NCBI RefSeq assembly: GCF_018474025.1
Contig: NZ_JAHCTA010000001.1
Span: 434,001-498,000 of the forward strand
DNA: 64,000 bases
Direction of reading: 5' to 3'
DNA from: Alteromonas oceanisediminis
GTDB taxonomy: Bacteria; Pseudomonadota; Gammaproteobacteria; Enterobacterales; Alteromonadaceae
Shown here one piece after another: positions 36,282-45,567 of the stretch; the stretch's first letter is position 1, and each line of letters opens with the position of its first letter. The translations under genes and the position numbers were made by a program. Below the pieces are notes generated by a model. That model was given only the letters and a program-made list of their open reading frames with translations, did not search any database and was not told where the DNA came from.

Positions 36282-36307
36282 AAGCCCGCTTCATGCGGGC
36301 TTTTTTA
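36282..36307 (+). terminator. Intrinsic terminator of glnA
   Basis: AAGCCCGC and GCGGGCTT form a perfect 8-base stem with a short TTCAT loop followed by a run of T. It begins 20 bases after the glnA stop codon and ends 23 bases before the next start. Confidence 0.93.
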
Positions 36308-36329
36308 TTTGCACAGGAGCCACTACACT

Positions 36330-36866
36330 ATGCTCATGAAACGCTACCAACGCCTCACTACCGCTTTACTTATCGCCGCAAGTTCGCTTAGTGGCTCGGG
36401 TACTGTATTAGCGCAATCCGTTTATAAAGTTGTTGCAGAAGATGGCAGCGTTACCTACACCGATGCTCCGGTGAGCGGCAGTACGCCAGTCGATCTTGGC
36501 CGCATCAACACGGCCGAGCCTTTATCCACAGGTCCTGTGGTAGTTCCTGCCCCGGTAAATGACAAGCAAATTCAATATGATGTTGTGATTGTTTCACCGA
36601 AACCAGAAGCGACACTACGCAATAACCTTGGCGAGTTTACCGTAGTTGCAAATGCAACCCCTAAACCCGCTGGAGCCTATCAGTTGATGCTTGACGGTAA
36701 AGCGGTCGCGGCCAATAGTCAGGGCGTATTTAAGCTAACCGGTATCAATCGCGGAGCACATCAGCTCCAAGTGAACATCGTTAATAATACAGGCAAGATC
36801 CTTGCATCGTCTCCCTCGCAGACGGTCTATCTTCACCAAGCCTCTGCACTGATCAACAGCAATTAG
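36330..36866 (+). CDS. Exported DUF4124-domain protein
   Basis: The 178-residue precursor has a signal peptide (about residues 1-29, TTALLIAASSLSGSGTVLAQ). A DUF4124 segment follows (SVYKVVAEDGSVTYTDAPVS, about residues 30-50), then an immunoglobulin-like beta domain (about residues 75-170). DUF4124 proteins are common between glnA and ntrB in gammaproteobacteria; their function is unknown. The ATG at 36330 has AGGAG upstream, while an upstream extension to 36240 overlaps glnA and its terminator and was rejected. Confidence 0.85.
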   Translation: MLMKRYQRLTTALLIAASSLSGSGTVLAQSVYKVVAEDGSVTYTDAPVSGSTPVDLGRINTAEPLSTGPVVVPAPVNDKQIQYDVVIVSPKPEATLRNNLGEFTVVANATPKPAGAYQLMLDGKAVAANSQGVFKLTGINRGAHQLQVNIVNNTGKILASSPSQTVYLHQASALINSN

Positions 36867-36938
36867 GGCATTGTGGGCTGTGCGTAATCAGCACAGACAG
36901 TGAATTGCGAAACACATCACTGCACGCTACACTGCATA

Positions 36939-36954
36939 GCACCATTTTGGTGCA
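36939..36954 (+). promoter_or_regulatory. NtrC-type binding site upstream of ntrB
   Basis: GCACCATTTTGGTGCA is a perfect GCACC-N5-GGTGC dyad, 32 bases before the ntrB start. In E. coli an NtrC site in the glnL promoter lets NtrC repress its own operon. The position here, close to the start and without an obvious sigma-54 element, suggests the same autoregulation. Confidence 0.8.
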
Positions 36955-36985
36955 GTCTATTTTTGTGCAACCTGGGTAATCTACT

Positions 36986-38053
36986 GTGACAATCGACATT
37001 GCGCCAATTACTGATAATTTAAATACTGCCATTATTGTCGTCGATCAGCAATTTAACATCACCTTTTGTAATTTTTCTGCGCAGCGCATTTTCGAACGTA
37101 GTCTGAACCAGCTTATTGGTAGCAGCCTACGTGAGCATTTTGTCGACGACATCGTCAATCAAGAACGCTTGGCGAAAGCGCTGCACGCCGGTGAAGAGTT
37201 TACTGAAAATGAAGTGCAGTTGCATTTTCGTGACAAGCGCTACGTGCTGGTCGATTTTACCGTCACAGGATTTCCACTGGATGCTCAACCGCACTTGATC
37301 TTTGAAGTGCGTCGCATTGACAAGCAAAAGCGCATCAGCCAGGAAAACCTTCAACATGCCCAACAGAACGCCGCAAAGGAACTGATACGAGGCCTTGCCC
37401 ATGAGATTAAAAATCCTTTGGGCGGTATCCGCGGTGCTGCACAGCTGCTAGGTAAAACTCTCTACGATGTTGAGCTGACAGAATACACTGCGATGATCAT
37501 CGAGCAGGCAGACCGATTACGTAACTTGGTTGACCGACTGCTGGGCCCAAATACACTGCCCAGATTTCGCGTTTGCAATCTACACCAGTCGTTGGAGCAA
37601 GTGCGTACGCTGATCAATGCAGACCTGCATTTTCCGGTGACGATTAACCGTGACTACGACCCCAGTATACCGGATATGAACATCGATCCTGACATGATCC
37701 AACAGGCCGTTATCAATATTGTCAAAAATGCCCAGCAGGCACTGCGTGACGCTCGTGTTAAAGAGCCGGTTATTACACTAGTGACACGAATCGAGCGGCA
37801 AATGATGATCCACGGCAAGCGATGCCCTTTGAGTGCGCAAATAAAAATTATCGACAACGGTCCAGGCATTCCGACAGAGGTTCGCGATACGTTGTTTTAT
37901 CCCATGGTTAGCAGTAAGCAGGACGGTAGCGGTCTAGGCTTATCTATCTCACAAACGTTAATTGATCATCACGGTGGAAAAATCGAAGTGGACTCTCACC
38001 CAGGCCACACGGAATTTACCCTATATATTCCCATTAAACATGAACCTGAATGA
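36986..38053 (+). CDS. ntrB: Nitrogen-regulation sensor histidine kinase NtrB
   Basis: The 355-residue soluble kinase has a PAS domain (about residues 10-115, AIIVVDQQFNITFCNFSAQR), a HisKA domain with phospho-acceptor His139 (GLAHEIKNPLGGIRGAAQLL) and a HATPase domain. The latter shows N box IVKNAQQALRDA, G1 IDNGPGIP and G2 GSGLGLSISQTLIDHHGG. With PII protein it sets the phosphorylation of NtrC according to nitrogen status. The start is GTG; no better ATG is available, and the length equals the family norm. It is 36 bases upstream of ntrC. Confidence 0.95.
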   Translation: MTIDIAPITDNLNTAIIVVDQQFNITFCNFSAQRIFERSLNQLIGSSLREHFVDDIVNQERLAKALHAGEEFTENEVQLHFRDKRYVLVDFTVTGFPLDAQPHLIFEVRRIDKQKRISQENLQHAQQNAAKELIRGLAHEIKNPLGGIRGAAQLLGKTLYDVELTEYTAMIIEQADRLRNLVDRLLGPNTLPRFRVCNLHQSLEQVRTLINADLHFPVTINRDYDPSIPDMNIDPDMIQQAVINIVKNAQQALRDARVKEPVITLVTRIERQMMIHGKRCPLSAQIKIIDNGPGIPTEVRDTLFYPMVSSKQDGSGLGLSISQTLIDHHGGKIEVDSHPGHTEFTLYIPIKHEPE

Positions 38054-38089
38054 TGGTAGACCGTCATTGAGCAGCAAGGAAACACGAAC

Positions 38090-39502
38090 ATGACAGCGAA
38101 TGAAGCCGTATGGATTGTAGATGATGACAGTTCGATCCGCTGGGTACTGCAGAAAGCACTGCAGGCCGCCAGTATCCAGTGCCAACCGTTTTCTAATCCC
38201 GAAGATGTGTTGTTGCAGCTTGATGCAGGGCAAGCCCCTCAGGTTATTATTTCTGATATAAAAATGCCACAAATGGACGGTATGGCTTTATTGGAGCGCG
38301 TGCATGATCGCTACGCTGAATTGCCCGTGATTATTATGACAGCACACTCTGATCTCGACAGTGCGGTGAATGCCTATCAAAGCGGTGCCTTCGAATATTT
38401 GCCCAAACCTTTCGATATTGATGAAGCCATTGCATTGGTGCGCAGAGCACTGATCCATGCACAAGAACACAGCCGCAATTTTGCCGCGATTGATGACAAA
38501 GCAGGGTCTGAGATCATTGGAGAAGCACCGGCCATGCAGGAGGTGTTTAGAGCCATTGGGCGTTTGTCGCGCTCGTCTATCAGTGTGTTAATCAACGGCC
38601 AATCGGGTACAGGTAAAGAATTAGTCGCGCACGCACTGCATAAGCACAGCCCGCGCGCTGCGCAACCTTTTATCGCGCTGAACATGGCCGCCATCCCTGC
38701 GGATTTGATTGAATCAGAACTTTTTGGGCATGAAAAAGGCGCATTTACGGGGGCGCAGACCGCGCGACAAGGTCGTTTCGAACAAGCGAATGGAGGCACG
38801 TTGTTTCTCGATGAAATCGGCGATATGCCGCTCGACGTGCAAACGCGCTTACTGCGCGTTTTAGCGGATGGGCAGTTTTACCGCGTTGGTGGGCACCAGT
38901 CAGTGCGTGTTGATGTGCGCATCATTGCTGCAACGCATCAGAACCTCGAAGAGCGTGTTCAGGACGGTAAATTCAGAGAAGACTTGTTTCATCGATTGAA
39001 CGTCATACGGGTGCACATTCCCTCACTCAATGAACGCCGGGAAGACATTCCGCTACTGGCGCAACATTTTCTCATGAGGGCATCAAAGGAGCTTGATGTA
39101 GAGCCTAAACAGCTCAGCCGAGCAACTGAAAAAGTGATGATGTCACTGTCATGGCCGGGCAATGTTCGTCAACTTGAGAATGTCTGCCGCTGGTTAACCG
39201 TTATGGCGAGTGGGCAAGAAATTCTGCCCTCTGATCTGCCTCCTGAAATTCAGCAAGATACGCGTAAGCCAAAGCAGCAACACGAAGGGAGCTGGGAATT
39301 GATGCTGGCGCAATGGGCAGAAAAACAGCTACACAATGGGCAGCAGAACATATTGAATGACGCGCTGTACGTGTTTGAAAAAACGCTTCTGACCCAAGCG
39401 TTGCAATTTACACATGGGCATAAACAGGACGCAGCCAAGCGACTAGGTTGGGGGCGCAACACACTGACGCGTAAGTTGAAAGATTTAGACATGAACGACT
39501 AG
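38090..39502 (+). CDS. ntrC: Nitrogen-regulation response regulator NtrC
   Basis: The 470-residue sigma-54 activator has a receiver domain (residues 1-120; acidic pocket VDDDSS, phospho-acceptor Asp56 in ISDIKMPQMDG). An AAA+ domain follows with Walker A GQSGTGKELVA, the sigma-54-contacting GAFTGA loop and GGTLFLDEIGDMP. The C-terminal Fis-type helix-turn-helix is at about 445-468 (HKQDAAKRLGWGRNTLTRKL). It activates glnA and other nitrogen genes by binding the dyads found upstream of glnA and ntrB in this window. Confidence 0.96.
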   Translation: MTANEAVWIVDDDSSIRWVLQKALQAASIQCQPFSNPEDVLLQLDAGQAPQVIISDIKMPQMDGMALLERVHDRYAELPVIIMTAHSDLDSAVNAYQSGAFEYLPKPFDIDEAIALVRRALIHAQEHSRNFAAIDDKAGSEIIGEAPAMQEVFRAIGRLSRSSISVLINGQSGTGKELVAHALHKHSPRAAQPFIALNMAAIPADLIESELFGHEKGAFTGAQTARQGRFEQANGGTLFLDEIGDMPLDVQTRLLRVLADGQFYRVGGHQSVRVDVRIIAATHQNLEERVQDGKFREDLFHRLNVIRVHIPSLNERREDIPLLAQHFLMRASKELDVEPKQLSRATEKVMMSLSWPGNVRQLENVCRWLTVMASGQEILPSDLPPEIQQDTRKPKQQHEGSWELMLAQWAEKQLHNGQQNILNDALYVFEKTLLTQALQFTHGHKQDAAKRLGWGRNTLTRKLKDLDMND

Positions 39503-39568
39503 CGGCCCTGAGCAAATGTGCGGTAACCTACCGCTACCGCATTCATACCACGTCACACCACGGAATTT

Positions 39569-40927
39569 ATGGCCGAAGCCTTAGAGTCAAATCACACACG
39601 TACTCAAACCAGCGAAATAAACGCTGCGATGGCAAGTGGTCGTTTTGTGACGGTGCGGCGCATGCTGCATACCCTTCCGCCCTCAGATGTTGCGTTGATT
39701 TTAGAGTCCAGTCCAAAGAAAACCCGCAATGAGTTGTGGGAATTGCTGGATAATGATGCCCATTCAGATGTTATAGAAGAACTGTCTGAAGAAGTCCGAA
39801 ACGGCATTATCACACAAATGCCCGCGACAAATGTGGTTGATGTATTGGGTCAAATGGATACGGATGATCTGGCTGAGACGCTAAGTTCATTGCCGGAGGA
39901 GATCCTCGCATCGCTGTTAACGTCAATGGACGCGCAAGATCGATTCCGAGCCGAGCAAGCCATGTCTTATGGCGAAGAAACGGCCGGCTTCATCATGAAC
40001 ACCGACACCATTACCTTGCGTTCAGACGTGAGTATCGACGTGGTGTTGCGCTATTTGCGTTTACGCAGCAAGGTGCCAGAAGATTCCGATACCTTTTATG
40101 TGGTGAATCGGAATGACAAACTGATTGGCAGCATTCCCGTCATTCGGCTGTTGACTGAGCCCGCACATGCTTTGGTTGGTGACGTGATGGATGATGAGCC
40201 AGAAGCCATCCCTGTCGATATGAATGATGGTGAAGTTGCCAGCCTGTTTGAGCGCTACAACTGGTTGTCTGCGCCGGTGGTTGATGAAAAACATCGTCTC
40301 GTTGGTCGCATTACTATTGATGATGTCGTTGACATCATTCGAGAAGATGCAGAGCACTCGATGATGAGTATGGCGGGTTTAGATGACGAAGAAGATACCT
40401 TTGCGCCGGTTTTACAAAGTACCCGCAGACGCTCAGTCTGGCTTGGCGTCAACCTTGCCACTGCGCTATTGGCTGCCGCGGTTAGTGATATGTTTGAAGC
40501 AACCTTGAGCCAACTTGCTGTACTTGCAATCCTTAATACGATTGTGCCAAGCATGGGTGGTGTTGCTGGCAATCAAACGCTGACATTAGTTATCCGCGGT
40601 ATGGCGCTTGGCCACGTTAACGAAGAGAATTCTCGCTGGTTGATCAGTAAAGAGCTGGCAATCGGCTTCTTTAATGGGATTATTTGGGCTGTGTTGATTG
40701 CGGCTGTTATCGCCATTTGGAAACAGGATTATATGCTGGGCGTGATCATCGCGTTTGCGATGATGGCAAATATGATAGCGGCCGCTTTGTCTGGCGCGAC
40801 CTTACCGCTCATCATGAAACGTCTCAAGATTGACCCAGCGCTTGCGGGCAGTGTGATATTAACCACCATCACAGATGTGGTTGGCATCTTTGCCTTTCTA
40901 GGCACAGCAACGCTATTTTTGGTGTAA
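39569..40927 (+). CDS. mgtE: Magnesium transporter MgtE
   Basis: The 452-residue protein has the MgtE layout: a superhelical N domain (about residues 35-135, acidic-rich), tandem CBS domains (about 140-260), then five membrane helices with the channel motif GNQTLTLVIRGMALG and a C-terminal PALAGSVILTTITDVVG segment. It admits Mg2+ when cytoplasmic Mg2+ is low; binding between N and CBS domains closes the gate. The start has no strong ribosome site (ACGGAATTTATG). No M-box or other riboswitch was recognised in the 65-base gap after ntrC. Confidence 0.95.
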   Translation: MAEALESNHTRTQTSEINAAMASGRFVTVRRMLHTLPPSDVALILESSPKKTRNELWELLDNDAHSDVIEELSEEVRNGIITQMPATNVVDVLGQMDTDDLAETLSSLPEEILASLLTSMDAQDRFRAEQAMSYGEETAGFIMNTDTITLRSDVSIDVVLRYLRLRSKVPEDSDTFYVVNRNDKLIGSIPVIRLLTEPAHALVGDVMDDEPEAIPVDMNDGEVASLFERYNWLSAPVVDEKHRLVGRITIDDVVDIIREDAEHSMMSMAGLDDEEDTFAPVLQSTRRRSVWLGVNLATALLAAAVSDMFEATLSQLAVLAILNTIVPSMGGVAGNQTLTLVIRGMALGHVNEENSRWLISKELAIGFFNGIIWAVLIAAVIAIWKQDYMLGVIIAFAMMANMIAAALSGATLPLIMKRLKIDPALAGSVILTTITDVVGIFAFLGTATLFLV

Positions 40928-40942
40928 ACACTAAGCAAAAGA

Positions 40943-40965
40943 AAACCCGCTGGTTTAGCGGGTTT
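40943..40965. terminator. Bidirectional terminator between mgtE and sspB
   Basis: AAACCCGCT and AGCGGGTTT form a perfect 9-base stem around a 5-base loop between two convergent genes. The minus strand continues TTCTTTTG and the plus strand has only three T (within the stem end), so it is stronger for sspB. Confidence 0.8.
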
Positions 40966-40992
40966 AACAAACCTTAACAGCTTTAAAAAGCC

Positions 40993-41412
40993 CTACTTCA
41001 CCACTTTTAACGTCGGTTTTGACTTCGCTTTGGCGGGGGCCTTCGCTTTTGGTTCTGCCGTTGTTGTTTCTGTGTTACCTAATTCGCTCTCAGTCGCGAA
41101 TACGGTACCAGCGCCATTTTCACGCGCATAAATAGCAATGATCGCGTAACAGGGCATATATAATCGCTGAGGCTGCCCCCCAAAACGCGCTTGGAAACTA
41201 AGGTGCTCGTAATCCAACTCAAAGTGAACACAAGCACTGGGAGACACATTCAAAACGATCTGACCGTCTTTCACAAACTGCTGTGGTACTTGCACACCGT
41301 CCAACGTCGCATCAACGACGATGTAAGGTGTGAGTTCATTATCTACTATCCAATCGTAAAACGCTTTGAGCAGGTACGGTTGGTTAGATGTCATTGGGGT
41401 AGTATCAGGCAT
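40993..41412 (-). CDS. sspB: ClpXP adaptor protein SspB
   Basis: The 139-residue protein starts QPYLLKAFYDWIVDNELTPY, the conserved SspB fold that binds the ssrA tag. It has a flexible alanine/lysine-rich linker and ends in SKPTLKVVK, the C-terminal tail that docks on the ClpX zinc-binding domain. It delivers ssrA-tagged proteins to ClpXP. The gene is 5 bases after sspA in the usual sspA-sspB operon. Confidence 0.95.
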   Translation of the reverse strand: MPDTTPMTSNQPYLLKAFYDWIVDNELTPYIVVDATLDGVQVPQQFVKDGQIVLNVSPSACVHFELDYEHLSFQARFGGQPQRLYMPCYAIIAIYARENGAGTVFATESELGNTETTTAEPKAKAPAKAKSKPTLKVVK

Positions 41413-41417
41413 CAGAT

Positions 41418-42050
41418 CTACAGTGGATTGTGAATTTCACGTTCTTGGTCTGTCAACGACGCTTTAAACGACGAACGACCAAAAATGCGGCCCATGTAGG
41501 CTAAAATGTCTTTGCTGCCTGCACCGGTTAATTCAATATTCAATGCGGGTAAACGCCATAACAGTGGCGCTAAATAGCAATCGACTAAACTGAACTCTTC
41601 GCTCATGAAAAAAGGCGTATCAGCAAACAACGGCGCGATACTTAAAATCGCTTCACGCAAGTCATTTCTGGCTGAGGCAACGTCGCCCTCGTTTTTAAGG
41701 ATCTTGTGCGCGAGTGAATACCAGTCTTGCTCGATGCGATGCATCATCAGACGGCTCTGGCCACGGGAGACAGGATAAACCGGCATCAGTGGCGGGTGCG
41801 GGAAACGTTCATCAAGGTACTCCATGATGATATGCGATTTGTACAACACTAACTCGCGATCAACCAATGTGGGCACAGTGCCGTAGGGGTTGAGGTCAAG
41901 CAAGTCTTCGGGCAGGTTGTTAGGGTCTGTATAGCTTATTTCAACACCCACGCCTTTTTCAGCAAGAACAATCCGCACCTGATGGCTATAGATATCCAGC
42001 GTGTCTGAAAACATCGTCATAATAGACCGTTTATTTGTGGCCACTGCCAT
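41418..42050 (-). CDS. sspA: Stringent starvation protein A
   Basis: This 210-residue glutathione-S-transferase-fold protein lacks a catalytic role and binds RNA polymerase during stationary phase and stress. Recognisable are FSDTLDIYSHQVRIVLAEKG and GTVPTLVDRELVLYKSHIIM, then the patch EYLDERFPHPPLMPVYP, which in E. coli contacts sigma-70. A second start at MFSDTL (residue 13) is possible, since family members often begin near there. It precedes sspB. Confidence 0.94.
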   Translation of the reverse strand: MAVATNKRSIMTMFSDTLDIYSHQVRIVLAEKGVGVEISYTDPNNLPEDLLDLNPYGTVPTLVDRELVLYKSHIIMEYLDERFPHPPLMPVYPVSRGQSRLMMHRIEQDWYSLAHKILKNEGDVASARNDLREAILSIAPLFADTPFFMSEEFSLVDCYLAPLLWRLPALNIELTGAGSKDILAYMGRIFGRSSFKASLTDQEREIHNPL

Positions 42051-42124
42051 TCACTTTCCTCCGCACTACGCGTTATTTATGATGAAACCTATGGGGTATC
42101 TCTTCATCATTGTCTAAATTAGTC

Positions 42125-42149
42125 AAAAAAGGGGCGAGATCGCCCCTTT
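42125..42149 (-). terminator. Intrinsic terminator of the petABC operon
   Basis: AAGGGGCGA and TCGCCCCTT form a perfect 9-base stem with a 2-base centre, and the minus strand continues into six T. It lies 28 bases beyond the petC stop. Confidence 0.9.
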
Positions 42150-42176
42150 GTCAGGATTATAACCTAAGTCGCGAGA

Positions 42177-42911
42177 CTAGTGTACGTCGCGCCAGTATTC
42201 TTTCTTCAACAATAATGCAAATACAAAGAATACCACGATAAAAATCAGTACCCATTTACCCATTGATTCTGACTCTAAACGTGAGGGTTCACCCGTGTAT
42301 TCCAAGAAATTGACTAAATCTAACATTGCTTGGTCGTATTCTTCTGCATTCATACGGCCATTTTCCTGCGTTTTAAGGCCCGCATAACGCTCAATCATTT
42401 CACCATCGACCATCACGGTTTCATAGTGTTCGCGCGGCGTGCCCTGCAGCTCTTGCAATACGTGCGGCATACCCACTTCAGGAAACACTTTATTGTTGAC
42501 ACCAAACGGTCTACTTTCGTCTACATAAAACGTACGCAGATAGGTGTAGATCCAGTCAGGACCTCGAACCCGAGACACCAAGGTTAAATCAGGTGGCGGC
42601 GCACCAAACCAGGTTGCCGCTGACTCTACCGGCATCGCTGACGTAATATAGTCAGACACTTTATCACCAGTAAATTGTAAGTACTGTTGGCCCAACTCGT
42701 CAGGAATACCTAAATCAGTAAAGGTGCGCTGATAACGCTGATACTGCATTTGGTGGCAGCCCAAGCAATAGTTCATGAACAATTTTGCACCGTTCTGTAA
42801 CGACGCTTTATCGTTGAGATCGATCTCAGCATGATCAAGCGGATAGTTTGATCCGGCAGCAAAAACCATCGAGGGTACGGCCAGAAGAAATGCGGCTATA
42901 ACTCTTCTCAT
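42177..42911 (-). CDS. petC: Cytochrome c1 of the bc1 complex
   Basis: The 244-residue precursor has a signal peptide (about residues 1-18), the heme c motif CLGCHQMQY (about residues 50-58) and an axial-Met region near AMPVESAATWFG. One C-terminal membrane anchor (VLIFIVVFFVFALLL) is followed by KKEYWRDVH. It passes electrons from the Rieske protein to soluble cytochrome c. Its start overlaps the end of petB by 4 bases. Confidence 0.95.
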   Translation of the reverse strand: MRRVIAAFLLAVPSMVFAAGSNYPLDHAEIDLNDKASLQNGAKLFMNYCLGCHQMQYQRYQRTFTDLGIPDELGQQYLQFTGDKVSDYITSAMPVESAATWFGAPPPDLTLVSRVRGPDWIYTYLRTFYVDESRPFGVNNKVFPEVGMPHVLQELQGTPREHYETVMVDGEMIERYAGLKTQENGRMNAEEYDQAMLDLVNFLEYTGEPSRLESESMGKWVLIFIVVFFVFALLLKKEYWRDVH

Positions 42912-44173
42912 CGTGGGATCCTCGTCGGTACAGGTTTCGTTTTCTCTTTACGGCTGTAGAGGAATAACAAAACAAAAAAGCCAAAATACATCACAGTGGC
43001 AAATTGAGATGCCACAATCTTCCAGTTTTCCTGTGGCGTGCCGCCCAGATAACCCAGAAATACAAAGACCGCAGCAAACACCAATAGATTCACTTTGTGT
43101 AAACCACAACGATAGCGCCACGAGCGCACGTTACCTCGGTCAATCCACGGCAAAGCGAATAGTGCAGCAATGGCCGAGAACATAGCAATAACACCGAGTA
43201 ACTTATCCGGTACGGCTTTCAAGATCGCGTAAAACGGCGTGAAATACCATACTGGGAAAATATGCTCAGGCGTTTTCAACGGATTGGCAATTTCGAAATT
43301 CGGGTGCTCTAGAAAGTAACCACCCATTTCTGGCATGAAAAACATGATGTAACAGAAAGCGAACAAGAATATCGCGAAGGCGACTAAGTCTTTTAACACG
43401 ATGTGGGGGAAAAACGGGATGACGTCATCAGCGATGTCATATTTATCCGTGTAGTACTCGTGAATTTTCCACTTTGTTTTGTCTGCTTCAGACAGCGATC
43501 CTTTCTTGTGCTTAATTGGGATACCGTCGGGATTATTTGAGCCCACTTCATGAAGCGCGATAATGTGTAAGAAAACCAAAATCACAATAACAAGCGGCAA
43601 CGCAATAACGTGCAAGGCAAAGAAGCGGTTGAGTGTAGCACCTGAAATCACGTAGTCACCCTGGATCCAGATGACCAAATCAGGCCCAATCACCGGTATG
43701 GCTCCGAACAGGGAGACGATAACCTGAGCACCCCAGTAAGACATTTGGCCCCAGGGCAGTACATAACCCATAAAGGCTTCTGCCATTAATGCTAGGTAAA
43801 TGAACATACCGAAAACCCACAATAGCTCACGGGGTTTCTGATACGAGCCATAAATCATGCCGCGGAACATATGCATGTATACCACGATAAAGAATGCCGA
43901 CGCGCCGGTGCTGTGCATGTAGCGGATTAACCAGCCATAATCGACTTCGCGCATGATGTACTCAACAGAAGCGAACGCGCGCTCCGCTGAGGGCTCAAAA
44001 TTCATGGTTAACCAAATGCCAGTCACAATTTGATTGACCAGTACGATGGTGGCTAGAAAACCAAATACGTACCAAAAGTTCATGTTGCGGGGCGCAGGAT
44101 ACTGAATGGCGTGCATATTCGCCACCCGCATCATCGGGATGCGCTCTTCAATCCATTTTAAAAAACCTGACAT
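42908..44173 (-). CDS. petB: Cytochrome b of the bc1 complex
   Basis: The 421-residue membrane protein carries the cytochrome b N- and C-terminal domains. The four heme-ligand histidines lie in RYMHSTGASAFFIVVYMHMF and RFFALHVIALPLVIVILVFLH. The Qo-site PEWY-type loop appears as HIFPVWYFTPFYAIL, i.e. PVWY, the variant common in bacteria. A longer frame from 44224 overlaps petA; the ATG at 44173, one base after the petA stop (TAACATG) with AGAGG upstream, is preferred. Confidence 0.95.
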   Translation of the reverse strand: MSGFLKWIEERIPMMRVANMHAIQYPAPRNMNFWYVFGFLATIVLVNQIVTGIWLTMNFEPSAERAFASVEYIMREVDYGWLIRYMHSTGASAFFIVVYMHMFRGMIYGSYQKPRELLWVFGMFIYLALMAEAFMGYVLPWGQMSYWGAQVIVSLFGAIPVIGPDLVIWIQGDYVISGATLNRFFALHVIALPLVIVILVFLHIIALHEVGSNNPDGIPIKHKKGSLSEADKTKWKIHEYYTDKYDIADDVIPFFPHIVLKDLVAFAIFLFAFCYIMFFMPEMGGYFLEHPNFEIANPLKTPEHIFPVWYFTPFYAILKAVPDKLLGVIAMFSAIAALFALPWIDRGNVRSWRYRCGLHKVNLLVFAAVFVFLGYLGGTPQENWKIVASQFATVMYFGFFVLLFLYSRKEKTKPVPTRIPR

Positions 44174-44174
44174 G

Positions 44175-44807
44175 TTATGCGACCTCTGCTTCTGAGCCGA
44201 TAATAACGTGGGTATCGTCGACAAATTGATAAGGCGGAACCACTAAATTCGTCGGCGCAGGCACGTTTTCAAAGACTCGCCCAGCCATATCAAACTTAGA
44301 ACCGTGACACGGGCAGAAGAAACCTTCTGCAACACCCTCTGCGTATTGCTCCATCGCACCATCTTTCAAATGCTGTGGAGAGCATCCAAGGTGAGTACAG
44401 ATACCAACGAGAATCAAATACTCGGCTTTTAATGAGCGGTATTCATTTTTAGCAAAGCCAGGTTGTTGCTCTTCTTCTGAATTTGGATCTTTGAGTTGAT
44501 CTTCGTGAGCGCCCAGCGTGGCCAGTAACTCGGGCGTGCGTCGCACAATCCAAACCGGCTTGCTGCGCCACATTACGCGCACTAGTTGCCCTGGCTCAAT
44601 ACCAGAAATATCGACTTCAACGTCGGCGCCTGCCGCTTTCGCTTTTGCACTTGGGTTCCAAGAGGCAATAAACGGTACCGCTGCACCCGCAACACCAAGA
44701 CCGCCGACAACAGACGTTGCTACGGTTAAAAATCGACGACGGTTATTATTTTGTGGTTGACCTTGTGCTTGCGATGATTCGCTCGCATCAACAGATACAT
44801 TACTCAT
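44175..44807 (-). CDS. petA: Rieske iron-sulfur subunit of the bc1 complex
   Basis: The 210-residue protein has a twin-arginine segment (NNRRRFLTVATSVVGG), consistent with Tat-dependent insertion, a membrane anchor (about residues 28-50) and a Rieske [2Fe-2S] domain. Cluster ligands are in CTHLGCSPQHL and CPCHGSKFD. It transfers electrons from ubiquinol to cytochrome c1. It is first gene of the petA-petB-petC operon. Confidence 0.96.
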   Translation of the reverse strand: MSNVSVDASESSQAQGQPQNNNRRRFLTVATSVVGGLGVAGAAVPFIASWNPSAKAKAAGADVEVDISGIEPGQLVRVMWRSKPVWIVRRTPELLATLGAHEDQLKDPNSEEEQQPGFAKNEYRSLKAEYLILVGICTHLGCSPQHLKDGAMEQYAEGVAEGFFCPCHGSKFDMAGRVFENVPAPTNLVVPPYQFVDDTHVIIGSEAEVA

Positions 44808-45117
44808 CCACGGTTCTCCAGATTTGGACGTAAGACAGCTTGTTTAACAAGCAATCCGAAAGCGTGTCGTAACAACGAAACGTTTTTTGATTATTTTCGA
44901 TCGGAAATGATACAAAAAAAACCCTGCTAAAGACAAGGAAATACTGGCAAAAAACAAGGATTTATCCAATTCCGTTCGACTTTCACCAGTATATCCCACT
45001 GGCGATGCTATGACTCATCGGAGAATTGTCGTGCAGCGTGGCTTAGACGCAGTGATTAGCTGATGATGCAATATGAGAGATGCCAGCACGAACGTAACCA
45101 AGACCCAAAATGAAGGT
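44808..45117. other. Intergenic region upstream of petA
   Basis: Three hundred bases between the pet operon and the rpsI terminator hold no gene. On the minus strand TTGTAT with TAATCA 16 bases further is a possible petA promoter (about 44890-44918). A short inverted repeat CCAGT...ACTGG lies near 44987-45003. Neither is strong. Confidence 0.4.
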
Positions 45118-45146
45118 AAAAAAAACCCAGCGAATGCTGGGTTTTT
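45118..45146 (-). terminator. Intrinsic terminator of the rplM-rpsI operon
   Basis: AAACCCAGC and GCTGGGTTT form a perfect 9-base stem with a 4-base loop. The minus strand continues into T, and the plus side also has T, so it may work both ways. It is 17 bases beyond the rpsI stop. Confidence 0.93.
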
Positions 45147-45162
45147 GTCGAAAGCATAACAA

Positions 45163-45555
45163 TTAACGTTTTGAGAATTGCGGCTTCTTAAGTGCTTTAT
45201 GAAGACCAACCTTCTTACGTTCAACCTGACGTGCGTCACGTGTAACGAAACCAGCTTTACGTAGTGCTGGACGAAGTGTCTCATCATATTCCATTAACGC
45301 ACGGGTAATACCGTGACGGATAGCGCCAGCCTGACCGCTGATACCACCACCTTTAACGGTAATGTACAGGTCAAACTTCTCTACCATTTCAACGAGTTCA
45401 AGCGGCTGACGCACGATCATGCGTGCAGTTTCGCGACCAAAGAATTCGTCAAGTGGCTTTTGGTTAACAGTGATGCTACCTGAGCCTGGGCGAATGAATA
45501 CGCGAGCAGTTGAGCTTTTGCGACGACCAGTGCCGTAATATTGTGTATCTGCCAT
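45163..45555 (-). CDS. rpsI: 30S ribosomal protein S9
   Basis: At 130 residues it is exactly family length. [19 protein letters not shown] is the conserved N-terminus, [19 protein letters not shown] the core, and the basic tail ends KKPQFSKR, which reaches the P-site tRNA. It starts 12 bases after rplM with an AAGGAG site. Confidence 0.98.
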   Translation of the reverse strand: MADTQYYGTGRRKSSTARVFIRPGSGSITVNQKPLDEFFGRETARMIVRQPLELVEMVEKFDLYITVKGGGISGQAGAIRHGITRALMEYDETLRPALRKAGFVTRDARQVERKKVGLHKALKKPQFSKR

Positions 45556-45567
45556 GTGTGTCGCTCC

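Noticed and set aside
44174-44224. 17-codon N-terminal extension of cytochrome b
   Set aside because: It lies inside petA; the ATG at 44173 directly after the petA stop has AGAGG and matches the family start.
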